Origin: Flavobacterium hydrocarbonoxydans
Lineage (GTDB): Bacteria > Bacteroidota > Bacteroidia > Flavobacteriales > Flavobacteriaceae
Direction of reading: 5' to 3'
Length of the DNA stretch: 64,000 nt
Assembly: GCF_009789235.1 (NCBI RefSeq)
Contig: NZ_WSTB01000011.1
Coordinates: 94,619 to 158,618, forward strand
Shown: piece by piece, positions 35,301-41,282 of the stretch
Position numbering within the stretch: the stretch's first letter is position 1
Layout of the letters: each line of letters begins with the position of its first letter
Position numbers and translations under genes: made by a program
The notes under the pieces: generated by a model
Databases searched by the model: none
What the model was told of the DNA's origin: nothing
The model's input: the letters and a program-made list of their open reading frames with translations, nothing else

Positions 35301-35686
35301 CAAAAAGTTTGTGTACTTACGGCCCAATAATTTCCTGCATAGTCATAAAATGAACCTCTTGTATCGGGGTCACCGTCTTTATTAATGGGTTTTTCGATGA
35401 GCTCACAACCGTTTTCAATGGCTTTATCAAAAGTTTTAAAAACATCCGGTACGTAAATATGAAGCATTGTTTTGTTGGCACCATAATTTTCCGTGCTGTC
35501 GCTTATCATGATTACGGTGTCATCGAGTTTTAGTTCGATATGGGCAATTTTTCCGTTTTCGTGATCAAATCTTCTTAGTGTTTCAGCGTCAAAAATTACA
35601 GTCAATAAGTCAACCAGTTTTTGAGCGTTGTCCACGATGAGATAGGGGGAAAGGGAGTTGTAATTGTCGGGTTTATATGTTTTCAT
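35300..35686 (-). CDS. VOC-family protein (PhnB-like)
   Basis: 128 residues from the ATG at 35686; the 19 codons after an upstream ATG at 35743 look like spacer, so the shorter form is preferred. SLSPYLIVDNAQKLVDLLTV, RRFDHENGKIAHIELKLDDT and GSFYDYAGNYWAVSTQT follow the PhnB-type VOC layout. Substrate unknown. Overlaps the MmcQ/YjbR gene by an ATGA. Confidence 0.85.
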   Translation of the reverse strand: MKTYKPDNYNSLSPYLIVDNAQKLVDLLTVIFDAETLRRFDHENGKIAHIELKLDDTVIMISDSTENYGANKTMLHIYVPDVFKTFDKAIENGCELIEKPINKDGDPDTRGSFYDYAGNYWAVSTQTF

Positions 35687-35764
35687 TTTGAAGTGTTTTG
35701 TTGAATGGTTTTTATTTTGTGAAAAACAATGATCAATTAGCATTTATTGGGGCTGTGCACAATT

Positions 35765-36250
35765 TTAAAACGGTTCAGCGTAAATATGTTGAAGATTTCC
35801 ATCAGAAATGGTGACCTCATTTCCTTCCAGTATTGCGGTTCCAGAAAACGTTGCGCTGATACAGTTATTCTTGTTCACAGTAACTTTGCTTTGCAATTCA
35901 CTTTGAAGAAAATCACCCTCGGTAGAAGTTGTGCCTTCAACCCGCAGATAATTTATTTCTTCCATAATGTTATCACCCACTTTTTTATAAGGCATTTTTA
36001 AAGTAACCGAGTAAGAATCCTGTTGAGGTGAAAATACCCCTACGGTTAATTGTATGTCCAGCGTATGTCCTGTTCCGTCGTTATCTAAGTTGATTCCCCA
36101 GCCTGAAACGACAAATTGTTTTTCTTCGCCATTGATTTTCATTGTTGCAATTTCATTTTCAGGACAATTTTGTTCGTCCGAATCGTTGGAACAAGAATTT
36201 AAAATGAATAGACTGGTTAAGATAAGTAGTAGGTATTTGATGTTTTTCAT
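35765..36250 (-). CDS. Lipoprotein of unknown function
   Basis: 161 residues. Lipoprotein signal peptide with lipobox LNSC (Cys20) in LLLILTSLFILNSCSNDSDE; the mature part is rich in beta strands (ATMKINGEEKQFVVSG, DIQLTVGVFSPQQDSYSVTL). No family recognised. A copy of the dyad repeat (36291-36440) sits 40 bp before its start and carries a promoter-like TATATTTG, so this gene may be the last member of the repeat-separated array. Confidence 0.75.
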   Translation of the reverse strand: MKNIKYLLLILTSLFILNSCSNDSDEQNCPENEIATMKINGEEKQFVVSGWGINLDNDGTGHTLDIQLTVGVFSPQQDSYSVTLKMPYKKVGDNIMEEINYLRVEGTTSTEGDFLQSELQSKVTVNKNNCISATFSGTAILEGNEVTISDGNLQHIYAEPF

Positions 36251-36290
36251 TTGTTGTTTTTAGGATTACGGTCAATTTTGGGGATAGGTA

Positions 36291-36440
36291 ATCAACGTTT
36301 CATACTTAAACCCATTTTACTACAGATTTAAGAATAGCTCATCACATATTACTGTTTACCAAATATATAAATTAAGATTTTAAAAAATGGATAAAAAAAA
36401 ATCAAAGCCTGTTTATTGTTCGTACTACGCACGCAACGAA
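36291..36440 (-). repeat. Dyad-repeat copy 1 (R1a), before 36250 gene
   Basis: Almost identical to 36835-36984 over about 110 bases at an offset of 543 bases. On the minus strand it contains TATATTTG (36360-36367), a TAnnTTTG promoter box 110 bp before the lipoprotein ATG. The ends diverge from the second copy. Confidence 0.85.
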
Positions 36441-36465
36441 ACTCTGACTTTTTAGGCAATGTTTT

Positions 36466-36792
36466 TTAATTTTTTATCACTTCTAATTGGTTATAAACAA
36501 AAATTTTCGCTGCTTTCGGTTTGCCTTTGGTTGTAAAACTTTTCGGAATTCCTTTTCCATCTTTAAATTTTCCTTTTAAAGAAATTTTAAAGGGTAATGT
36601 TTTTCCGTCCCAAAGTTTATTTACGTCTTGTAGTTTTTCATTTTCTCTTTCCAAATAAATATTTTCCTTTTCGCCTTCAACTTTCCACTGTGCACAAGGG
36701 CAAGATATTGCAGAGTAATACGCAACTATTTTTATCGGTTCGTCAAAACTTAAAAGCAATATAAACGATATGAATGTAATTAATTTTGTCAT
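36466..36792 (-). CDS. Small exported cassette-like protein
   Basis: 108 residues. Hydrophobic N-terminus (LITFISFILLLSF) looks like a signal peptide. The mature part has CPCAQW near 31-36 and is Lys-rich with two probable beta strands (LPFKISLKGKFKDGKG, AAKIFVYNQLEVI). The CPCAQW motif recalls small conserved hypothetical proteins, perhaps copper- or thiol-related, but I cannot assign one. It is flanked on both sides by near-identical copies of the R1 repeat, so it looks like a discrete insertable unit of about 543 bp. Confidence 0.65.
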   Translation of the reverse strand: MTKLITFISFILLLSFDEPIKIVAYYSAISCPCAQWKVEGEKENIYLERENEKLQDVNKLWDGKTLPFKISLKGKFKDGKGIPKSFTTKGKPKAAKIFVYNQLEVIKN

Positions 36793-36834
36793 TTAGATTC
36801 AGTTTTGAAATGTCGCCTAACTTGTATGTATGCA

Positions 36835-36984
36835 ATCAACTTTCATACATAAACCCATTTTACTACAGATTTAAGAATAGCTCATCACATATTACTGTTT
36901 ACCAAATATATAAATTAAGATTTTAAAAAATGGATAAAAAAAAATCAAAGCCTGTTTGTTGTTTGTAATAAGCACGTAACGAAC
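36835..36984 (-). repeat. Dyad-repeat copy 2 (R1b), before 36792 gene
   Basis: Second R1 copy. The minus strand has TATATTTG at 36903-36910, 111 bp before the 36792 start, the same spacing as in R1a. GCCTAAC at 36814-36820, just outside, resembles an integron-type core, but no matching partner is seen. Confidence 0.85.
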
Positions 36985-37007
36985 ATCCAGTCGTTATGAA
37001 GTTGTTT

Positions 37008-37451
37008 TTATTTTTTTAATACCATGTGTAAAGTAGGGTATGGTTTTCCAGAAGAATCTATTTCAGAACGTTTTATTGTTTCAAATCCGCAATGTTTGTA
37101 AAATCCAACAGCTTGTTCATTTTGTTCATTCACGTCAACTTTTGTCACGTTTAATTTATCAATTGAATAATCCAATAACGTTTTTCCTATTCTTTTTCCT
37201 CTATAATCAGGATGGATAAATAACATTTCTAAATTTTGTTCAGCCACTCCAAGAAAACCAACTATTTTTTTATCATTATTCCTCATACATTTTAATTCAA
37301 CCGCATCTAAATAGGTATTTAAAATTAGTGGTTTAAAATATTCGATATCCTCTTCTTTTAAAAAGTGATGTGTTGCTCTAACAGAAGCTTCCCAAAGTTC
37401 AACCACTTCTGTGTATTCTTTTTTTTCTATATTATCTATGTTTGGCATCAT
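37008..37451 (-). CDS. GNAT-family N-acetyltransferase (YjaB-like)
   Basis: 147 residues. YTEVVELWEASVRATHHFLK at the start and the acetyl-CoA motif MLFIHPDYRGKRIGKTLLDY, then NEQNEQAVGFYKHCGFETIK, define a GNAT close to YjaB/YhhY-type proteins. The substrate is unknown. It lies between R1b and R2a of the repeat array; such acetyltransferases are common cargo of mobile cassettes. Confidence 0.87.
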   Translation of the reverse strand: MMPNIDNIEKKEYTEVVELWEASVRATHHFLKEEDIEYFKPLILNTYLDAVELKCMRNNDKKIVGFLGVAEQNLEMLFIHPDYRGKRIGKTLLDYSIDKLNVTKVDVNEQNEQAVGFYKHCGFETIKRSEIDSSGKPYPTLHMVLKK

Positions 37452-37472
37452 TATTTTTTAATTCTAATTAAA

Positions 37473-37600
37473 GTTCTGCTACTACAGCTGGTTTGGGACT
37501 AAATTAAACTCTATTTTCGGATTAGCTAAATCATCCCAAATCCAAAACCAAATTTCTATTAGGCTAATTGTTCAAGTCCGTTGTAGTGGGTGATATGCGT
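37473..37600 (-). repeat. Dyad-repeat copy 3 (R2a), before 37451 gene
   Basis: Complete dyad: ACTACAG at 37481-37487 and GTTGTAGT at 37580-37587, with an inner TTTGGGA/TCCCAAA pair around the conserved ACTAAATTAAACT and TTCGGATT words. Lies 22 bp before the acetyltransferase ATG. Confidence 0.8.
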
Positions 37601-37609
37601 TCGGTTTTT

Positions 37610-38104
37610 TTATTCATTTTGTTTTCCGATTAGTTCAATTTCGCTTTTCGTTTCTTCAGCTTCTTTTCGTGTAAATAAAAATGGGAATATTAAACCTAAA
37701 ATAATGAAAAATAAAGAATATTGCTTAAATGGTTCTACTCGTAAATATTCTGGAAACAACGGGTTTTCTGATGGACTTCCAATTTTTGAATTCAATATGA
37801 ATAAACCAATACAAAAAGTTAAAACGCAACTTAAACAAATAATCAAGTTGTATTTTAGAATTTCGGATAAATTTTTCCGTTTTCTTTTTTCCGTTAATAT
37901 TAAACTGCAAATTGGAATTGATGAGATTAAAAGATAATCGAAAGTATTTATGTCAACTCCGAAAAAGTATCCAGTTTTATTTTGTATAAATTTTGCTAGA
38001 CCAAAAACAGAAGTTGGGCCTAAAATGAAGTTCAGGAATATGAATAACGCAACTGAAATTGAGATTGATAAATAAAGATATTTTTTATTTAAATTATCTA
38101 ACAT
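37610..38104 (-). CDS. Four-helix membrane protein, cassette-like
   Basis: 164 residues with four hydrophobic segments (LYLSISISVALFIFLNFILG, FDYLLISSIPICSLIL, YNLIICLSCVLTFCIGLFIL and YSLFFIILGLIFPFLF) and a charged C-terminal tail. No family recognised. It stands between R2a and R2b in the array, in the same orientation as its neighbours. Confidence 0.65.
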   Translation of the reverse strand: MLDNLNKKYLYLSISISVALFIFLNFILGPTSVFGLAKFIQNKTGYFFGVDINTFDYLLISSIPICSLILTEKRKRKNLSEILKYNLIICLSCVLTFCIGLFILNSKIGSPSENPLFPEYLRVEPFKQYSLFFIILGLIFPFLFTRKEAEETKSEIELIGKQNE

Positions 38105-38153
38105 TGATTAATTAATTTTCTGTTTCACTTCTGATTTTCTGCGCTCCGTCAAA

Positions 38154-38296
38154 CTGACGCACAAAATCTTGGCACTACAGCGGGTTTGGGACTAAATTAA
38201 ACTCATTATTCGGATTTGCCAAATGATGCTAAACGCAAAAACAACGTTTTATTAAGGTAATTGCCCAAGTAGGTTGTAGTAGCTTTTATGCGTCAG
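38154..38296 (-). repeat. Dyad-repeat copy 4 (R2b), before 38104 gene
   Basis: The most complete dyad: outer CTGACGCA (38154-38161) with TGCGTCAG (38289-38296), next ACTACAGC (38174-38181) with GTTGTAGT (38273-38280), and the conserved inner TTTGGGACTAAATTAAACT. Lies 49 bp before the membrane-protein ATG. A single strand could fold into a long imperfect hairpin. Confidence 0.82.
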
Positions 38297-38307
38297 CTTT
38301 TTGGTTA

Positions 38308-38694
38308 TTAATTAGATTCGCTGTAAAATTGAAACAATCGTTGGTAAAGTTCTCTTGTTTTAGATAACATCATTTTTTTAATTAATTCTCTTGTTTCTTT
38401 TTCTTTAACTTCCATAATTGTCACCAAAAAATCTGAGTATATAAGTGATGTAACTCTCTCATCATAAACTTCTAGACATGATTCAAGATAGTCAAAGAAA
38501 TTTTGGGAATCTTCTACTTTATTATTTGATGTCCAAAGTATTATTTCTTCTGCTAATTCGGACATTATTATTGAGTTTTCACAACCGTCAATACTCCAAT
38601 TATATTTATTCCAAGTTTTCAATTCTTTTATCTTCCGAAAACGGTTTTTCAAATCGATATAGAATTCTTCAATATTCTTTTTCTTATCTAACAT
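38308..38694 (-). CDS. Hypothetical soluble protein, cassette-like
   Basis: 128 residues from the ATG at 38694; an upstream ATG at 38751 runs into the repeat, and the shorter start gives the same 40-55 bp repeat-to-start spacing as the other array genes. Acidic and helical (IEEFYIDLKNRFRKIKEL, MSELAEEIILWTSNNKVEDS, YLESCLEVYDERVTSLIYSD), with a Lys-rich C-terminus. I do not recognise a family with confidence. Confidence 0.65.
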   Translation of the reverse strand: MLDKKKNIEEFYIDLKNRFRKIKELKTWNKYNWSIDGCENSIIMSELAEEIILWTSNNKVEDSQNFFDYLESCLEVYDERVTSLIYSDFLVTIMEVKEKETRELIKKMMLSKTRELYQRLFQFYSESN

Positions 38695-38747
38695 ATTTCT
38701 TAATGAATGGTAAGTTGTTTTTAGTAATATTTGGTAAGCTGATACAC

Positions 38748-38890
38748 ACAACGTCTTGCTACTACAGCGGTTTTGGGACTAAATTAAACTCATTATTCGG
38801 ATTTGCCATTAAGCTATAGCGAACAGGCGAAGCAAATCATTCCAAATATAGAAATTAACATTTTAAAATACTGAAAAAAAATATTTCAAA
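38748..38890 (-). repeat. Dyad-repeat copy 5 (R2c), before 38694 gene
   Basis: Begins with ACTACAGC (38761) and the shared TTTTGGGACTAAATTAAACT core, then continues with CCAAATATAGAAATTAA, which matches R1 and links the two sub-families. TATATTTG at 38843-38850 (minus strand). The right arm of the dyad is not recognisable here. Confidence 0.8.
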
Positions 38891-38979
38891 ATCTACTTAA
38901 AGAATAGTTTCATTTGTGAGATCTCCTTAACGCAAAAGCGTAACTATTTTAATACTCTATTTTTATGTTGTTACCACTA

Positions 38980-39117
38980 AATTTTGTTGTGAAAATTGTG
39001 TCAAAATAAATAGAATAAAATTTTTTGACACACTTTTTGTGTCAAAAAAAAAATAAAAAATAAATTTGAGACATATTTTGTGGCAAAAAATTAAAAGAAA
39101 AAAAATTGACACAATAA
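38980..39117. repeat. ~41-bp tandem array with hairpin ends, three units
   Basis: Units start near 38996, 39036 and 39076. Each runs from TTGTGTCAAAA through an A/T-rich stretch to TTGACACACT, so neighbouring units form perfect inverted pairs such as TTGACACACTTTTTGTGTCAA. A related array lies at 39909-40075. The remaining 38752-39291 spacer has only the terminator at 39156. Confidence 0.75.
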
Positions 39118-39155
39118 TGATTTGTATTAACCGATAGAGTGTGAAGAATAAAAAA

Positions 39156-39173
39156 AGAGGCGTAATAGCCTCT
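39156..39173 (-). terminator. Rho-independent terminator
   Basis: AGAGGC (39156-39161) pairs with GCCTCT (39168-39173); on the minus strand the stem is followed by TTTTTTATT. It is 118 bp after the stop of the 39292 gene. Confidence 0.7.
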
Positions 39174-39291
39174 TGAAATTCATATGCACATTTATCGAAA
39201 AACCCATGAGGTTGGATATAGAGCGGTTCCATTCAATAGGAGTTTCAGTGTTGGCTTTTCAAGCCCAAAGAAAGTCTAGCTGTTGGGGTAG

Positions 39292-39720
39292 TTATGTAAT
39301 TTCTTTTTCTAAGTCTTTTTCGTTATCATCGTTTATTTTTTCCAATAATCCAGTGTAACTCGCAATAACAAATAGAGTAAATAAGCTGCATAGTAAAAAT
39401 ATAGTTCCGAGTATCCAATTGAAGTTAAAGAAAACTGCCCCAATTCCGACAATTGATAGAAGACAACCAAAAAAATTGCAAATCCATAAATACCAAATGT
39501 GAGCTCTAATTTTATATAACTTTTCTAAATAAAGCGCAGCTATGCTCCCAACCAACAGAGGAATTGATATTGCGAAACAATATAATGCAATTGTAAGTTG
39601 AAGAGAATTTAATTTCTCATTAATAAGTTGTATTGTAATTATCATTGACATACTTATCAACGCAGTAGTAATAAATAGGTTTTCTTGTTGATGTTTTTCT
39701 TTTACGTAATATTTTTTCAT
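39292..39720 (-). CDS. Four-helix membrane protein, cassette-like
   Basis: 142 residues with four hydrophobic segments (FITTALISMSMIITIQLI, LQLTIALYCFAISIPLLVGS, IWYLWICNFFGCLLSIVGIG and WILGTIFLLCSLFTLFVIAS) and a charged C-terminal tail (NDDNEKDLEKEIT). No family recognised. The gene has its own terminator and a dyad repeat (R2d) 36 bp upstream of its start. Confidence 0.65.
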   Translation of the reverse strand: MKKYYVKEKHQQENLFITTALISMSMIITIQLINEKLNSLQLTIALYCFAISIPLLVGSIAALYLEKLYKIRAHIWYLWICNFFGCLLSIVGIGAVFFNFNWILGTIFLLCSLFTLFVIASYTGLLEKINDDNEKDLEKEIT

Positions 39721-39756
39721 GTTTAGTTAGTGACATAATTTAAATTGAATATGATG

Positions 39757-39890
39757 CTCTGATACTCCAGCGGGTTTGATACTAAATTTAGTTTATCATT
39801 CGGATTTGTGCCATAATTTTGCTGATGTTTATTGAGCTAATATAGGAAAAACTTTTATAAATTTTCGGAAGAATTTTATTTGTGAGATAA
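39757..39890 (-). repeat. Dyad-repeat copy 6 (R2d), before 39720 gene
   Basis: Diverged copy: actccag in place of ACTACAG, then cgggtttgatactaaatt and CATTCGGATTTG, as in R2a-c. Its far end shares ATTTGTGAGAT with R2c, after which both continue into a ~41-bp array. Confidence 0.7.
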
Positions 39891-39908
39891 GAGAAAACCA
39901 TTTATTTC

Positions 39909-40075
39909 TTGTGACAAAAAAAATAATTTTTTAAAAATATCACAATAATTGCAACAAAATAAAATTTTTAGAAAAAATTGCCACACTTTCTGTAGCAAAA
40001 TGAAAAGTATAATAAAATTTGCTACACTTTCAGTAGCAAAATAAAAAATTAAATAAAATTCGTTACAACAATAAA
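39909..40075. repeat. ~41-bp tandem array with hairpin ends, four units
   Basis: Units near 39909, 39949, 39990 and 40031 with the consensus TGTAGCAAAAT, an A/T-rich centre, then TTGCYACACTTTC; adjacent units form inverted pairs such as GCTACACTTTCAGTAGC. Same design as 38980-39117 but with the word tagc/gcta instead of gtca/tgac. Confidence 0.72.
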
Positions 40076-40180
40076 CGTAATCACTAATGAATTGTGAGTG
40101 ATAAAAAATGGGAGAACAATTGTAATCTGATAGTCCAGTATTCAATTTGTAGGTATAAGTATTTGGTAGTTTCTCTAAAT

Positions 40181-40220
40181 AAAAAAAGCTAGAAGAAATT
40201 ATTTTCTTCTAACTTTTTTT
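40181..40220 (-). terminator. Terminator, probably bidirectional
   Basis: AAAAAAAGCTAGAAGAAA (40181-40198) and TTTCTTCTAACTTTTTTT (40203-40220) pair with one mismatch around a short loop. It lies 79 bp after the stop of the HEPN-like gene at 40300; A and T runs on both sides allow either direction. Confidence 0.75.
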
Positions 40221-40299
40221 ATGTTTGTATTGTGACTTATTGTAGTGGGTAGGGATTGCAAATTCGCGATATCTGGGAAAAACGCTTATTATGCCTAGT

Positions 40300-40881
40300 T
40301 TATTTTTCTATTCTTTCATTACGCAAATGCTTTACAGAAGGTTCAAATACTCTAAATGCACTTATTGTATTTAAGCATATAGATTTAAATCTCTTTCTTA
40401 AAATATCTTCTTTTTTTTCATATTGATAGTCACCTTCATATTCAGTAGTTAAGTATAAAAGTTTATCAACAGTTTTTTTCTTTCGATCATTTGGCAATGA
40501 ATTTAAATCTTCTAGATTAACCATATTAATCTCATGCGCAAATTCGTTTCTAATGTTATTAATACATCTAGCAGCTTCAAATATTTGCTTTGGTAGCAGT
40601 TTAAATGAATCTAATAAGTTTATTTTTAAACTTATCGGACTTTTTGAGATACCAATTAAACTATCAAAATCAGGCATTAGTATTTCAACCATTTTATTTA
40701 CATGATACTCAACAAATAATGCAAAATAGATTACTGCATTTCTATCTTCTGTGTACAAATTAAAATTCTCAACGTGTTTAGGAACTTCTTGGTTCCAATT
40801 TTTTGTAATTTCATTAGAATTTTCGAAATCCCATTCTTTCAAAACACATGAATTATTGTGGTCATTGAAGAAATTTTTCAT
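40300..40881 (-). CDS. HEPN-like domain protein
   Basis: 193 residues. Arg111-Asn-Glu-Phe-Ala-His116 in INNIRNEFAHEIN is the R-x4-H motif of HEPN domains, inside a helical setting (YFALFVEYHVNKMVEILMP before it), as in DUF4145-like and MltR-like proteins. Many HEPN proteins are RNases used in defence or toxin-antitoxin systems, with the Arg and His at the active site; others lack activity. No MNT-type antitoxin is adjacent. An 18-bp hairpin lies 38 bp upstream of the start. The C-terminal part is Lys/Arg-rich. Confidence 0.7.
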   Translation of the reverse strand: MKNFFNDHNNSCVLKEWDFENSNEITKNWNQEVPKHVENFNLYTEDRNAVIYFALFVEYHVNKMVEILMPDFDSLIGISKSPISLKINLLDSFKLLPKQIFEAARCINNIRNEFAHEINMVNLEDLNSLPNDRKKKTVDKLLYLTTEYEGDYQYEKKEDILRKRFKSICLNTISAFRVFEPSVKHLRNERIEK

Positions 40882-40918
40882 AATTATATTTTTATTAAAT
40901 TACTAATAATTAGTATAG

Positions 40919-40982
40919 ATACGAAACAAACCTTCGCCAATAAACCCAAAATAGGTTCCATTCTCGAAGGTGTGTTTCGTAT
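40919..40982. promoter_or_regulatory. 18-bp stem hairpin upstream of HEPN-like gene
   Basis: ATACGAAACAAACCTTCG (40919-40936) and its reverse complement (40965-40982, one mismatch) enclose a 28-base loop that contains a smaller AACC/GGTT pair. It is 38 bp from the HEPN-like start codon, in the position of an operator or leader hairpin. It could also be a leftover mobile-element end. Confidence 0.6.
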
Positions 40983-41050
40983 ATTCTTTTCTCAAATATA
41001 TTTATTTATTCTTACAAATCATCAAAGGACTTTTTATTCCCTTCTGAAAA

Positions 41051-41168
41051 CGAGTGCCGCGTGAAGGATAGAGGCGGTATCTCCCGATTTAGAAAAACAA
41101 GGCTTTTTCAGCCGTAGTTTTTGTTAATCGGGAATATAGCCGAAAGCCTGACCCGGAGGGACACGCCC
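41051..41168 (+). ncRNA. Structured RNA candidate (possibly Flavo-1-like)
   Basis: No reading frame. On the plus strand three nested stems can be drawn: CCCGATT (41083-41089) with AATCGGG (41126-41132), inside it AAAAAC (41093-41098) with GTTTTT (41117-41122), and inside that GGCT (41101-41104) with AGCC (41110-41113). GCGTG (41059) and CACGC (41162) could close the whole. The ending CCCGGAGGGACACGCCC is unusually G/C-rich for this genome. It recalls the Bacteroidota Flavo-1 RNA motif, but from memory only. A terminator-like hairpin follows at 41187-41218. Confidence 0.5.
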
Positions 41169-41186
41169 AAATAATTCTAATAAAAA

Positions 41187-41218
41187 AAAATCCGACTTGT
41201 TTGCACAAATCGGATTTT
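41187..41218 (-). terminator. Terminator after lpdA, probably bidirectional
   Basis: AAAATCCGA (41187-41195) pairs with TCGGATTTT (41210-41218), extended by TTGT/ACAA around a four-base loop. On the minus strand nine T follow, 64 bp after the lpdA stop; on the plus strand a weaker T-rich tail could end the ncRNA candidate. Confidence 0.85.
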
Positions 41219-41242
41219 GATATTTTATATTGTTACACCTCT

Positions 41243-41269
41243 GTAGAGAGGCACTGCAGTGCCTCTTAC
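41243..41269. repeat. REP-like palindrome (variant)
   Basis: GTAGAGAGGCACTGCAGTGC followed by CTCTTAC: an inverted repeat centred on CTGCAG, a variant of the palindromes at 31734 and 46483. Located between the terminator and the lpdA stop. Confidence 0.8.
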
Positions 41270-41282
41270 GATATATTGGTAT

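Noticed and set aside
38963..39232. Minus-strand frame of 89 codons over the first ~41-bp array
   Set aside because: Its hydrophobic Phe/Ile/Leu content comes from A/T-rich repeat DNA; it runs through the terminator hairpin.
39876..40145. Minus-strand frame of 89 codons over the second ~41-bp array
   Set aside because: Same length as the previous one by chance of the array design; residues follow the repeat words, with no start context.
36291..40982. A CRISPR array
   Set aside because: The repeats are 120-150 bp with genes between them, and the ~41-bp units have no constant repeat with unique spacers; no cas genes.
36291..40982. A classical integron
   Set aside because: No integrase in the window, no clear paired RYYYAAC/GTTRRRY cores, and several genes have their own terminators; kept only as cassette-like.
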